DNA of 59,140 nt from a bacterium (GTDB lineage: Bacteria > Planctomycetota > UBA1135 > GCA-002686595): the NCBI GenBank assembly GCA_030428395.1, contig JAUIDW010000005.1:1-59140 (forward strand). The letters run 5' to 3'. Below the pieces are notes generated by a model. It saw nothing but the letters and a program-made list of their open reading frames with translations. It was not told the DNA's origin and made no database searches. Shown one piece after another: positions 17,235 through 26,190 of the stretch (positions are counted from its first letter, which is position 1; every line of letters starts with the position of its first letter). Both the position numbers and the translations under genes were made by a program.

Positions 17235-17759
17235 CTAGAGAGCCCCGCCCGCTCCGTTGAACGTCAGGAACTTCCAGCGCCCGTCCTCGCGGACGGCGAC
17301 CCCCATCGTGTTCGAGTGCTGCACGACCTCCACGTCCGGGTTCTGGACGCCGGGTGGGATGCTGGAGAGGGACGTCGAGAGCGGATCCCCCGCATCGACC
17401 CTCACGATGATGCACTCGAAGGCGTACGTCGCGGTGTTGCCCACCACGTCGAAGGACGTCTTGCTCTCGGACGTGAGCGTCACCGACGACCCCCAGAGCG
17501 GGTTGCTCGACAGGAAGTCGGTGATGTTGACCGCCCCTGCGATGGTGAATCCACCGGCCTGGAACACGGCGTCGTCCGCCCACAGGCTGAGCATCAGGTC
17601 GTAGTCGCCGAGCGAGCTGGCCAGGTGGAAGTCCTCGCGGAGCTGCATGAGTCCCAGCTCCGCGGGCGGCGCGGCGTGGTTGCTCGCCGGGGCGGCGGCC
17701 GTGAGGGTCAGCACCAGGCCGGCACCGGCGAGCAGGAGGGAGAGCGAGAGCTTGTTCAT
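17235..17759 (-). CDS. Secreted SnoaL/NTF2-like protein
   Basis: A signal peptide (MNKLSLSLLLAGAGLVLTLTAAAPA) precedes a domain of about 140 residues with the SnoaL-like pattern: helix LMQLREDFHLASSLGDYDLMLSLWADDAVFQ, then strands with GNTATYAFECIIVRV and the end VAVREDGRWKFLTFNG. Such cone-shaped folds bind small hydrophobic molecules or act as enzymes; the trigger substrate cannot be inferred. It is exported, unlike most polyketide-cyclase relatives. It is a single gene on the minus strand, converging on the sigma factor. Confidence 0.82.
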   Translation of the reverse strand: MNKLSLSLLLAGAGLVLTLTAAAPASNHAAPPAELGLMQLREDFHLASSLGDYDLMLSLWADDAVFQAGGFTIAGAVNITDFLSSNPLWGSSVTLTSESKTSFDVVGNTATYAFECIIVRVDAGDPLSTSLSSIPPGVQNPDVEVVQHSNTMGVAVREDGRWKFLTFNGAGGAL

Positions 17760-18081
17760 GTCGTGGCGTCCTTCGTCAGGGGTCCCATCGGTCCGTCCAC
17801 CCCACCGCCGGCGCCGAGCGGGCGAGGGCGAGTGAAGCGGTCACGCCAGGCCTTGTGAGAACGGCGCTCGAAACCCGCCAGGAATCCGGCGACTCCGCGG
17901 ACGGCCCGGCCGACACCAGGGCTGCAAGTGCCTGCCACGCCGTGGCTTGGGCCCGGGGCGACTCCGCGCGCGCCACGCGCTCCGGGCGGCCGGCGCGCCC
18001 GCGCGATCCGCCGCCCGGGGACCGCGGCCCGGTGGTAGCCTCGACGGCTCAGGCTGCGTCCCGAACCGAGGAGTCCCCGTC
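17760..18081. other. Divergent intergenic region, SnoaL-like/beta-helix
   Basis: This 322-nt region contains a TAGCCT hexamer (18036-18041) and a GAGGAG Shine-Dalgarno (18068-18073) for the plus-strand gene. I see no clear promoter for the minus-strand gene and no extra ORF worth calling. Confidence 0.5.
18036..18041 (+). promoter_or_regulatory. Candidate -10 element TAGCCT for beta-helix gene
   Basis: The hexamer lies 40 nt upstream of ATG 18082 in the context GTGGTAGCCT; a Shine-Dalgarno (GAGGAG) follows at 18068-18073. Confidence 0.45.
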
Positions 18082-19914
18082 ATGTGGTTCCTGCGTTCCC
18101 CGAGCTTCGCCGCGGCGGTCGTCTCCGCCGCCGTCCTCGCCGGCCCTCCCGCCCTCGCCGCGCAGGGCACGCCCTGGCGCACCGTCGTGCCGGCCGGATC
18201 CGTCGCCCAGCAGACGTGGACGCGCGCGGGCTCGCCCTACCTCGTGACCGGCGACGTCCACGTCACCGGCCTCACGATCGAGCCGGGGGTCACGGTGCTG
18301 GCCGCGGGCGAGATCCGCGTGGTGGCGGACCTGGTCGCGCGCGGGAGGCCGGCCGAGCCGATCCGCTTCGCGCCGTCGGGGGCGACCTGGACCGGCCTGA
18401 CGTTCGACCGGACGCCGGACGGGTCGGTGCTCGAGCACTGCGTCGTCGAGGGCGCCCGGACCGGCCTGAACATCACGAACAGCCACCCCGGGATCGGCGG
18501 GTGCCTGATCCGGCGCAACGGGGTCGGCATTCTCCTGAACCTCGACGGTGTGGCGTACGAGGTGCGCGACTGCATCCTGACGCAGAACGCGCCCTTCGGG
18601 GGCGTGGACGCGCTCCTGACCGGAGGCGCCGTCCTGACGCTGTCGAACTGCCAGGTGACCCGGAACCAGCGCCTGAGCATCTTCACTCCCGCCGGCCAGC
18701 ACGTGGCGGAGGGCGGCGGGATGCGCGTGCGGGCGTCCGACGACAGCATGCTGTTCCTGCGGGACTGCTCGATCGTCGGGAACCGGGCCTACAGCGTCGA
18801 CAACACGCCGCTCGACCTCGGCGACACCTACTCCCGGGGAGGCGGTGTCTTCTTCCGCTGCCTCCAGGGGTGCGCCGCCGACGCGTTGACCGTGGAGAAC
18901 TGCGTCGTCCTCGGGAACCAGGTCGGCGCGGCCAGCCTGGGGAGCGACGCCTTCGCCTTCGCGGAGGGCGGTGGGCTGTTCGTCGGGAGCAGCTCGTTCT
19001 TGATGCGCAACAGCGTGGTCGCCGGCAACGACCTGCGCGCCGAGTCGTGTTGCTACGTCGAGGAGTTCGGCGGCGGGATCCTGGCGTCCGTCGCCGCGTG
19101 CCTCGTCGAGAACAGCACGATCGCGAACAACAAGCGGGCGGGCTTCCACCTCCGGGGCCACAGCTCGCTGCCGCGCCTGCTGACCAGCAACATCGTCCAC
19201 GGCAACGAGACGTCGATCACGACCAGCTCCCCGTCGATCTCGCTGGCCGTGACCTACTCCCTGGTCGAGGGCGGCTTCCCCGGCACCGGCAACTTCGACG
19301 CCGACCCGGTGTTCGCCGGGCCCGGCCCGGACCCGCTCGACTACTTCGTGCTGCCGGCCTCGCCCTGCGTCGACGCAGGCGACCCCTCCCCCGCGGCCGA
19401 CGACGGCTGCCCCGAGGTCGCCTTCGGGACGTCGCGCAACGACGTCGGCGCCCGCGGCGGACCGGGGAACTGCGGCTGGGGGCGCAGCGCGCTGCCCTAC
19501 TGCACCGGCAAGGCGAACTCGCTCGGCTGCGTCCCGTTCCTCATCGGCGAGGGCACGCCCAGCGTGTCCTCGACCGCTCCCTTCCGCCTGCGCGCGTGGG
19601 ACCTGCTGCCCGCCGAGGGCGCGTTCTTCCTGACGAGCGCGGGCCGCGCCAAGCTCCCGTTCCACGGCGGCCGCCTGTGCGTCGCGTCACCGCTCCGGCG
19701 CGTCCACCCCACCCGCTTCGCCACGAGCAACGGCCCGGTCCCCTGCACGGGCACCCTCGTGCGCGACTACAACCAGCACGTCCAGAGCGGCCACGACCCC
19801 CTGCTCACCGTCGGAGCGCGCGTGCACGTCCAGCTCCTGCAGCGCGACCCCGGCGACCCCGCGGGCTTCCAGGACGGGCTCTCGAACGCGCTGCAGTTCT
19901 TCGTGCAGCCGTAG
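18082..19914 (+). CDS. Secreted right-handed beta-helix protein with planctomycete C-terminal domain
   Basis: A signal peptide (MWFLRSPSFAAAVVSAAVLAGPPALAAQ) leads into about 430 residues with the repeating short-strand pattern of parallel beta-helix proteins (GLTIEPGVTVLAAGEIRVV, VLEHCVVEGARTGLNITNS, LTLSNCQVTRNQRL, LFLRDCSIVGNRAY), a fold common in polysaccharide-binding or -cleaving proteins. No catalytic motif is evident. From Cys474 it carries a domain that starts YCTGKANSLGCVPF and contains FHGGRLC, PC-GTL and NQHVQSGHDPLLT; the next gene, tail to tail, ends in the same domain. ATG 18082 is chosen for the signal peptide and its GAGGAG ribosome-binding site. Confidence 0.88.
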   Translation: MWFLRSPSFAAAVVSAAVLAGPPALAAQGTPWRTVVPAGSVAQQTWTRAGSPYLVTGDVHVTGLTIEPGVTVLAAGEIRVVADLVARGRPAEPIRFAPSGATWTGLTFDRTPDGSVLEHCVVEGARTGLNITNSHPGIGGCLIRRNGVGILLNLDGVAYEVRDCILTQNAPFGGVDALLTGGAVLTLSNCQVTRNQRLSIFTPAGQHVAEGGGMRVRASDDSMLFLRDCSIVGNRAYSVDNTPLDLGDTYSRGGGVFFRCLQGCAADALTVENCVVLGNQVGAASLGSDAFAFAEGGGLFVGSSSFLMRNSVVAGNDLRAESCCYVEEFGGGILASVAACLVENSTIANNKRAGFHLRGHSSLPRLLTSNIVHGNETSITTSSPSISLAVTYSLVEGGFPGTGNFDADPVFAGPGPDPLDYFVLPASPCVDAGDPSPAADDGCPEVAFGTSRNDVGARGGPGNCGWGRSALPYCTGKANSLGCVPFLIGEGTPSVSSTAPFRLRAWDLLPAEGAFFLTSAGRAKLPFHGGRLCVASPLRRVHPTRFATSNGPVPCTGTLVRDYNQHVQSGHDPLLTVGARVHVQLLQRDPGDPAGFQDGLSNALQFFVQP

Positions 19915-19942
19915 GCGGGCCGGGCCGCCGCGGGGAGCCCGG

Positions 19943-21154
19943 TCACGGACAGATCGTGAAACGGACCGCGTCCGTCAGCGAGTCCCCGAAGCCCGCGGGG
20001 TCGTTCACGTCTCGCTGGTACCACTGCGCGACGACGACCTGGCCGGCCGTGAGCTGGGGGTCGGAGCCGCCCTGCACGTGCTGGTTGAAGTTGCGCCGCA
20101 GCACGCCGCGGCACGGCGGCGTCCCGTCGGCCTTGGCGAACTTCGGGGGCAGCAGCCGCTGGACCGGCGCCTTGATGCAGAGCTTGCCGCCGTGGAAGTC
20201 CAGGTTGGCCTTCTTGAACCCGTACATCAGGAACCCGAAGTTGCCGTCGATCACGTCGTCCGCCCGGATCTGGAAAGGCGTCGTGGCGCTGGCGCTGGGC
20301 GTGCCCACGGTCGAGACGAACGGCACGCAGCCCTCCGAGTTCAGCTTGCCGGCGCAGTAGGTCACCGGGGGCGGCGTCCAGAAGGCGAGCCCGCTGAAGT
20401 CCGCCGCGACGCCGGTCGGCCCGACGTCCGTGAGCACCCCCGTGGTCGGGTCCAGGATCCGCAGCATGTTCGTGGCGCCGGCGCCGATCCCGTCGATCAC
20501 GTAGAACTGGCCGGTGGTCTCGTCGAAGTCCATCCCGCCCGCGAAGCCGATGCCGGCGCTCAGCGGGACCGAGGCGAGCAGGAGCGCCGTGCCGTCGTCG
20601 ATCTCGGTCGCGTGCGGCGACGCCGAGCTCGCGTACCACCCGTACAGCCGGGCGGGCGCGACCGTCGGGTCGTAGGCCAGCCCGGCGTGGTACAGCAGGA
20701 GCGTGCTCGTCCCGTTGTTCAGGTAGCCGATCGACGTCGCCGCTCCCGTCGACGGATCGACCCGCAGGAACTCCGGCAGCCCGCCGAGCCCCACGAGGTG
20801 CGCGGCGACGACCAGCGTGTCGGTGTCGGGGTCCCAGGCGACGTCGCCCTCCTCGATGTCGCCGAACCCGGTCGGGCCGACCAGCGTCAGCGCGCCGGTC
20901 GCGACGTCGACCGTGAAGAGCGAGTTCTGCACGGGCGAGAAGATCGACGACACCGCGTAGACCGTGCCGTCGGGTCCCGTGTCGATCCCCACCAGGTTCG
21001 GCATGGACGTGGGTACCGGCGAGCTGGCCTGGCCGGTGGTCGGGTCGATCCGGTAGAGGTCGCCGGTGGTGTAGTCGACGGCCAGCAGGACCTGCTCGGC
21101 CCGGGCCGTCGCCGCGAGGGCGATCGACAGGGCGAGGACGAGGCGCGTGCGCAT
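19943..21154 (-). CDS. Secreted propeller-like protein with the same C-terminal domain
   Basis: The start at 21154 is supported by a signal peptide (MRTRLVLALSIALAATARAEQ) and an AGGAG ribosome-binding site 7 nt upstream. Residues 20-260 show repeated units of the type LYRIDPTTGQ, LFTVDVATGALTLVGPTG, FLRVDPSTGAATSIGY and LRILDPTTGVLTDVGPTG, as in beta-propellers. Residues 267-403 form the same C-terminal domain as the converging beta-helix gene: YCAGKLNSEGCVPF, FHGGKLC, PPCRGVLRRNFNQHVQGGSDPQLT and QRDVNDPAGFGDSL. This domain may serve as a sorting or surface-anchoring module; that is inference. Confidence 0.87.
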   Translation of the reverse strand: MRTRLVLALSIALAATARAEQVLLAVDYTTGDLYRIDPTTGQASSPVPTSMPNLVGIDTGPDGTVYAVSSIFSPVQNSLFTVDVATGALTLVGPTGFGDIEEGDVAWDPDTDTLVVAAHLVGLGGLPEFLRVDPSTGAATSIGYLNNGTSTLLLYHAGLAYDPTVAPARLYGWYASSASPHATEIDDGTALLLASVPLSAGIGFAGGMDFDETTGQFYVIDGIGAGATNMLRILDPTTGVLTDVGPTGVAADFSGLAFWTPPPVTYCAGKLNSEGCVPFVSTVGTPSASATTPFQIRADDVIDGNFGFLMYGFKKANLDFHGGKLCIKAPVQRLLPPKFAKADGTPPCRGVLRRNFNQHVQGGSDPQLTAGQVVVAQWYQRDVNDPAGFGDSLTDAVRFTICP

Positions 21155-21337
21155 GGGAGAACTCCTCTCGGTCTCGGAAGACGAGGCGTGCACCGATCCG
21201 GAACCGAGTAGAGCACCCCCCGCGTCCCCCGCCCAGGCGTCCTCCGGCGAATCGCCGCCAGGCCCCGCGCGGAGCCCCCCGGCTGGCGTCACGGCGCCCG
21301 GTGTGGACGCGCCCCCGCCGCCGGCCGGCGGCCAGCG

Positions 21338-23896
21338 CTACTCGGTGTAGCCCAGGGCGCGCAGCGCCTCGGCCTGCTCGGGGGAGAGCTCGGCCTCCTC
21401 GCCGGCCTCGAAACTGGCGGCGAGCTGCCGGTGCCGCTCCCAGATGCGCCACAGGCGGCGCTGCGCCTCGGCGGCGACTTCGGGGTGCTCGTCGGCGACG
21501 TCCTCGAGCGCCAGCGGGTCGGCCTCGAGGTCGTACAGCAGGAAGCGCGAGACCTCGGGGAACTCGAGCGCGCTCCAGCGCCCACCCGCCGGCGCCGGGT
21601 GACGGCCGTGGGTCGGCGGGGTGGCCGCCTCGGCCGTGCGGATCTCGAGGGACTGCCCCCAGCGGCCGTCGCGGACCTCGAGGTTGCCGATCAGCGAGCC
21701 GTCGTCGAGCACGCGGAACTCGTCGAACACCACCGGCGGCGGCGTCCAGTCGTCCTCGCCCAGCAGCACGGGCGCGAGCGAGTGCCCCTGCGCGACCGCC
21801 GCCGGCGGCAGGCCCGCCAGCTCGAGCACGGTGGGCAGGACGTCGATCATCGACACGGGCGCGTCGATGCGCCGGCCCCCCGCGATGCGCCCGGGCCAGA
21901 CGAAGATCAGCGGGACGTGGGACTCGAAGTCGCCGAGCAGCGCCCCCTCCCAGGCCGGCGGCTGCGGGTCGAGCAGGCCGCGACCGAAGCGCGGGTAGCT
22001 GGCGGCGGGGTGGCCGTGGTCCGCGCCGATGACGAGCAGGGTGTGCTCCCACTCGCCCCGCTCCTTCAGCCGCTCGACGAGCTCCCCGAGGCGCTGGTCC
22101 TGGTGCATCATCGCCTCGTCGTGGCTGTCCTGCATGGTCCGGTAGAAGACCTGCGGGTCGACGTCGTGCTCCTGGAGCTGCCCCTGCCAGTGCTCGTGCA
22201 CGCTGGCGGACGTGTGCCGGAAGGGGAACCGGAAGCTCCGCATCTGCTCGGCGAGCGCCTCGCTGCGCTCCGCCGGGACCAGGCGGCCGGCGAACGGGCT
22301 GGGCGGGTGGTGCGGCGGGTGCACGTCGGTGGTCTGGAAGTGCACCCAGTACGGCCCGGGGTAGGCCGCGCGCCAGGCCCAGAACTGCTCGTGCAGGATC
22401 TTCGACGAGATCGCCTCGATCGGGTCGAACGGCGCGCCGCGCTTGCCGAAGTCGCGGAACACGTCCACGCCCCGGTCGAGCCCCGAGCGCGAGCCCGCGT
22501 TCGGGTTGAACGTGTACACGCCGGTGTGGAACCCCGCGCCGTGGAAGTGCTCGGCCATGGTCTTCACGTTCGGCGGCACCGGGTTGGCGTCGTCGCGCAG
22601 GCCGCCGAGGACGCTGTGGTGCAGGGACGTCATGAACGACGCGGTCGACGGCATCGTCCAGGTCGCGTTGCTGTAGGCGTGCTCGAACACGACCCCCTCC
22701 GCCGCCAGTCGCTCCAGGTTCGGGGTCGTCGGCCGCTCGTAGCCGTACACGCTCATGTAACGCGCGCTCGCGCCGTCGATGACGTAGAAGATCACGTCGG
22801 GGCGCTCGCGCGCAGGGCGCGGGTCCGCCGGCGCGCTCGAGACCGTCGGCGAGGCCCAGAAGGCGACGCCGGGCGCGGACTCGTCCGCCGCGCTCGCCGC
22901 GAGCGCCAGCGTCACCTCGCGCCCGGACCAGCGCCCCAGGTCGACGGAGCGCTGGCGCCAGGCCTCGCCGGGCGGGACGCTCTCCTCCAGGACCGTCTCC
23001 TGCGCGCTGCCGTCGTCGACGTGGACGCTCATGCGGGTCGCCGCCCCGAACGACCCCAGCGCCAGGTCGAGGCGCGCCGCGTCCGGCAGGCGCACGGGGA
23101 AGGACAGCCGCGTCGGCGTGTGCGTCCAGAGCGTGCGGCGCTGCGGGCCGAAGTCGGTGTGGGCGGACGAGGAGACCGAGCGCACGCCGACGCCGGCCTC
23201 GTCGAAGACCGCGCTGGCGGGGACGAGGGTCACCGAGGCGAGCTCGACCTCCGCGGGTCCGCTCGCTCCGAACAGCAGGGCGACCTGGCGCACCGGCCCC
23301 CGCACCGGACCGCCCTCGCCGCGGACCGGGAAGCGGTGGACCCGCAGGTCCCCGTCCGCCGGCACGTCCGTGCCGGCGCCGTAGCTGCGCGTCGGCCACT
23401 GCTCCTCCGGCGACTCCCCGGCGGCCTCGCGGACGTTGTAGCCGATGCCGACCCACTCGACGGGTCCCGTGGCCCGCGCCTCGACCAGGACGTGGGTCCA
23501 CGCGTCCAGGTCGAAGTCCTCGACCTCGACGAAGACGCCGCCGGTGAGCTCCGCGCCCGGCTCGCCGGGCGCCCGGCACGACTCCGTCAGGCGGATCCGC
23601 AGCGAGCCGTCGAGCGCGGCGACCTCGGCCGGCGCCCCGCCGTCGAGCAGGTTCGGCAGAGGCTCCCACCCCGCCGCGCCCACGTCGAAGCGCCAGCCCA
23701 GCGTCCGCGCCACGTCGTCCCGCACGACGCCGCCCTCGACGGCCGCCGTGTCGAGCCGCTCCTCGAGGTGGATCGCCGCGGTCGCCGTCGGGGCCGCGGG
23801 CGCCGGCGCGGGACGGTCCGCCTCCGAGCAGGCGGCGAGCCCGAGCACGAGGCCGGCGGCGAGGAGGGGGGAGCGAGAGCGTCGTCGGGAGGTCAT
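21338..23896 (-). CDS. Sulfatase-superfamily lipoprotein with Thr in place of the formylglycine Cys
   Basis: An 852-residue lipoprotein (LAAC, Cys23) has an N-terminal region of about 330 residues with beta-sandwich character, then an alkaline-phosphatase/sulfatase domain starting DVIFYVIDGASARYMSVYGY (first metal Asp in VIDG). At the nucleophile site the sequence is WTMPSTAS (Thr414-Met-Pro-Ser-Thr418), so the Cys/Ser-x-Pro-x-Arg formylglycine motif is absent and Thr is the likely nucleophile, as in LTA-synthase or phosphatase-like relatives. Metal and phosphate-site motifs such as VIGADHGHPA and MIDVLPTVLELAGL are present. It probably hydrolyses or transfers a phospho-type ester outside the cytoplasm rather than a classic sulfate ester. 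Confidence 0.88.
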   Translation of the reverse strand: MTSRRRSRSPLLAAGLVLGLAACSEADRPAPAPAAPTATAAIHLEERLDTAAVEGGVVRDDVARTLGWRFDVGAAGWEPLPNLLDGGAPAEVAALDGSLRIRLTESCRAPGEPGAELTGGVFVEVEDFDLDAWTHVLVEARATGPVEWVGIGYNVREAAGESPEEQWPTRSYGAGTDVPADGDLRVHRFPVRGEGGPVRGPVRQVALLFGASGPAEVELASVTLVPASAVFDEAGVGVRSVSSSAHTDFGPQRRTLWTHTPTRLSFPVRLPDAARLDLALGSFGAATRMSVHVDDGSAQETVLEESVPPGEAWRQRSVDLGRWSGREVTLALAASAADESAPGVAFWASPTVSSAPADPRPARERPDVIFYVIDGASARYMSVYGYERPTTPNLERLAAEGVVFEHAYSNATWTMPSTASFMTSLHHSVLGGLRDDANPVPPNVKTMAEHFHGAGFHTGVYTFNPNAGSRSGLDRGVDVFRDFGKRGAPFDPIEAISSKILHEQFWAWRAAYPGPYWVHFQTTDVHPPHHPPSPFAGRLVPAERSEALAEQMRSFRFPFRHTSASVHEHWQGQLQEHDVDPQVFYRTMQDSHDEAMMHQDQRLGELVERLKERGEWEHTLLVIGADHGHPAASYPRFGRGLLDPQPPAWEGALLGDFESHVPLIFVWPGRIAGGRRIDAPVSMIDVLPTVLELAGLPPAAVAQGHSLAPVLLGEDDWTPPPVVFDEFRVLDDGSLIGNLEVRDGRWGQSLEIRTAEAATPPTHGRHPAPAGGRWSALEFPEVSRFLLYDLEADPLALEDVADEHPEVAAEAQRRLWRIWERHRQLAASFEAGEEAELSPEQAEALRALGYTE

Positions 23897-23955
23897 GGGC
23901 GTCGGGGGCGTCGTCCTGGGGGGGGCCGGACCGGGAGCGTCCCGGCGAGAGGCCG

Positions 23956-23961
23956 AGTCTA
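23956..23961 (-). promoter_or_regulatory. Candidate -10 element TAGACT for the Thr-type sulfatase gene
   Basis: TAGACT on the minus strand lies 59 nt before the start at 23896, within the 142-nt gap behind the propeller gene. Confidence 0.4.
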
Positions 23962-24038
23962 GCCCCGCGGCGCGGGACCTCGCTCCCCCACTGTCCTGCC
24001 CGATGGGCCGCGGCCCCCCCGACGCGGGCCCGGCGGAC

Positions 24039-25784
24039 CTACTGCGCGAGCCAGGTGGTGACCGTGCGGTCGGGGTCGGGGGTGACCGTCACGCGGTGCA
24101 GCGGGCCCAGGGCTCCCGTGGGCTGGAGCGTCGGGCCGACGAAGACGATCGTGCCGTCGTCCTGCTGCTGCCAGGCCTGCGGGACGCGGACGCCGGTCCA
24201 CTGCACGGCGCGGGTCGCGAAGCGCGCGACGACCTCGCCGTCGAGCAGGAAGGTGCGCAGCTTCTGGCGCTCGGCCGTGACCTCGCGCCCCTCCAGGATC
24301 AGGTGCCGGCCGTCGGGCGTGAAGTCGAGCGGCGTGGCCTCGACCTCGAGCGGACCGTCGTCGCACCACCAGCCGCGGGACAGCGCCCCGACCACGTGGC
24401 GCGAGTCCGGGCTGAAGAAGACCCGCCCGCCGAGCGCGCTCGTCGGGGCGGGGAGCTGCACGCCATCGACGACGAGCCGCGTGTACGCCGCGTCCCCGTG
24501 ACCGAAGTAGGCGTAGCGCCGGCCGTCCGGGCTGAGCGTCAGGCTGAACAGGCGCAGCGTGACCGGCTCGACGTGCTCGTTGAAGTGCACCTGCAGTTTC
24601 CCCATGAGCTCGCCCGCCGTGAAGGCCACGGCGTCGCCGGTCGCGGAGTACAGCGGGCCGACGTGCAGCAGCCGGTTCCCCGCGTCGGCCACGCCGTTGA
24701 CGACGACGTGGGTCAGGCCGTCCCGCTTGCCGACGTAGACGCACTTCGACGAGTCGGGCGTGAAGGCCAGGCGCTCGATCGGCCAGAACTCGTCGTGCTT
24801 CTCGCCGTCCAGCACGACCCAGGCCTTCTGGTTCAGCGCACACACGACCGCGCGGCGCCGGCCGTCCGGGCTGAAGACGATGTCCGTGGCGTCGTCCAGG
24901 ACGGGCTCGCCGTTGACGAAGAGCCGCTTGCGCCCGTTCGCGTCGACCGTGGCGATCACGCCGACGTCGCCGGTGCTGGAGACCACCACCTTGGTGATCT
25001 GGTGGGCGGTCACCTGCTCGCGCCCGTCGACGAGCAGGGTCTCCTGCGGGATCGCGCCCACGACGTACATCAGGCCCTTCCCGTCCGGCGTGAACCGGGC
25101 GCGGTCGCCGGGGGGGACCTGCTCCTCGCCGTCGACGACCAGCAGGCCCCGCGGCGGCGCCCCCGCCGCGGTGGCGACCAGCCCCCAGCGCGAGCCGTCC
25201 GCGTCGAAGAACGGCGCGGCGGGCCCCTCCAGCACCGGCGAGACGGGCTCCCCGTCGCGCACGAGCCGGAAGGACTGGTACGAGTCCTCCGTGCGCGCGA
25301 GGAAGAACACGTGCTGGCCGTCGGGCGAGAACTGCAGCTGCTCGATCGCCGCGCCGCGCGCCGAGACCGGCCCACGGTGGACCTCCTCGCCGTCGACGAA
25401 CACGACCGCCTCCGCGCCGATCTGACCCGCGTACGCGTGGCGCGTGCCGTCCGGGCTGAAGGCCACGGGCCCCGTCCACTTCCGCTCGGCGCGCAGCATG
25501 GACCCGTCGCCGGTGTCCTCGACGACGACGCCGAACGCGGCGAGGAACAGGGAGTCGATCGCCTGCCCCTCCACGCCGTCGACGGTGACGAACGTCTTCC
25601 CGTCGCGGCCGTGCGCGGTGGCGACGTGCATGCCCCGGGGGCTCAGCGTGTAGGTCATGCCGGCCGCGAACGCCGGCGCGACCTCCTGCTCCACGATCCC
25701 CACCTCGGAGGCGAGGGACGGCCCGACCAACGCGACCAGGACACCGGCGCTCGATGCGCCGGCAAGAAAGCGAGCGAGAAACAT
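24039..25784 (-). CDS. Secreted TolB/WD40-like beta-propeller protein
   Basis: The 581-residue protein has an N-terminal signal (MFLARFLAGASSAGVLVALVGPSLAS). About a dozen blades repeat the motif FSPDGRR-style turns: LSPRGMHVATAH, FSPDGTRHAYAG, FSPDGQHVFFLA, FTPDGKGLMYVV, FSPDGRRRAVVC, FTPDSSKCVYVG, LSPDGRRYAYFG, FSPDSRHVVGAL and FTPDGRHLILEG, each usually followed by VDGE or VVDG strands. This is typical of PD40/TolB propellers, which bind proteins or glycans. No enzyme motif is seen. It is the distal gene of the minus-strand block, with a TAGAAT element 90 nt upstream. Confidence 0.85.
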   Translation of the reverse strand: MFLARFLAGASSAGVLVALVGPSLASEVGIVEQEVAPAFAAGMTYTLSPRGMHVATAHGRDGKTFVTVDGVEGQAIDSLFLAAFGVVVEDTGDGSMLRAERKWTGPVAFSPDGTRHAYAGQIGAEAVVFVDGEEVHRGPVSARGAAIEQLQFSPDGQHVFFLARTEDSYQSFRLVRDGEPVSPVLEGPAAPFFDADGSRWGLVATAAGAPPRGLLVVDGEEQVPPGDRARFTPDGKGLMYVVGAIPQETLLVDGREQVTAHQITKVVVSSTGDVGVIATVDANGRKRLFVNGEPVLDDATDIVFSPDGRRRAVVCALNQKAWVVLDGEKHDEFWPIERLAFTPDSSKCVYVGKRDGLTHVVVNGVADAGNRLLHVGPLYSATGDAVAFTAGELMGKLQVHFNEHVEPVTLRLFSLTLSPDGRRYAYFGHGDAAYTRLVVDGVQLPAPTSALGGRVFFSPDSRHVVGALSRGWWCDDGPLEVEATPLDFTPDGRHLILEGREVTAERQKLRTFLLDGEVVARFATRAVQWTGVRVPQAWQQQDDGTIVFVGPTLQPTGALGPLHRVTVTPDPDRTVTTWLAQ

Positions 25785-25873
25785 GGCCAGGTCCTCCAGA
25801 GACCGGGGTCCAGCGGATTCTCCGAGGCGCTCGACCGCTCACTGCTGTTCGAAGGCTGTCTCGGTTGCGGCAC

Positions 25874-25879
25874 ATTCTA
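25874..25879 (-). promoter_or_regulatory. Candidate -10 element TAGAAT for propeller gene
   Basis: TAGAAT on the minus strand lies 89 nt before the start at 25784 and is identical to the hexamer before nqrA. Confidence 0.4.
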
Positions 25880-26123
25880 CGCCCCCGCGTGGCGCGCAAG
25901 TCGACGCCCGTCGGGGTCCGCGGGCCGGCGCGATGCGCCCGGCCCCGGGGACGGGGCGAGGTGCGCGATTCCGCTCCGCCCGGACCGGGGCGAGCCGACC
26001 GCGCCGGCGCTCCGGCACGACCCCGGGGTCACCGGTCGGGACCGGCGCCTTCCCCCTCCGGAGACCGCGGGGGCCCGTGCGGACACCGGTCCGGAATCCC
26101 CTGCGGCCGCCGCGGGTCGCCGT

Positions 26124-26129
26124 TAGGCT
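26124..26129 (+). promoter_or_regulatory. Candidate -10 element TAGGCT for arylsulfatase
   Basis: The hexamer ends 61 nt before ATG 26191 and is identical to the one before the DUF6265 gene. Confidence 0.4.
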
Positions 26130-26190
26130 CTGCCGCGCTGAAACGTCTCGAGGCGCCGGGATGCCGGCGCCGCAACCGGATCCACGCTGC

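Larger units (their letters stand above)
25785..26190. other. Divergent intergenic region, propeller/arylsulfatase
   Basis: This 406-nt region carries TAGAAT for the minus strand (25874-25879) and TAGGCT for the plus strand (26124-26129). The remainder is GC-rich with no gene that I can support. Confidence 0.5.

Noticed and set aside
24055-26126. Plus-strand frames covering the propeller gene
   Set aside because: They are antisense to regular SPDG propeller repeats and contain no recognisable domain.
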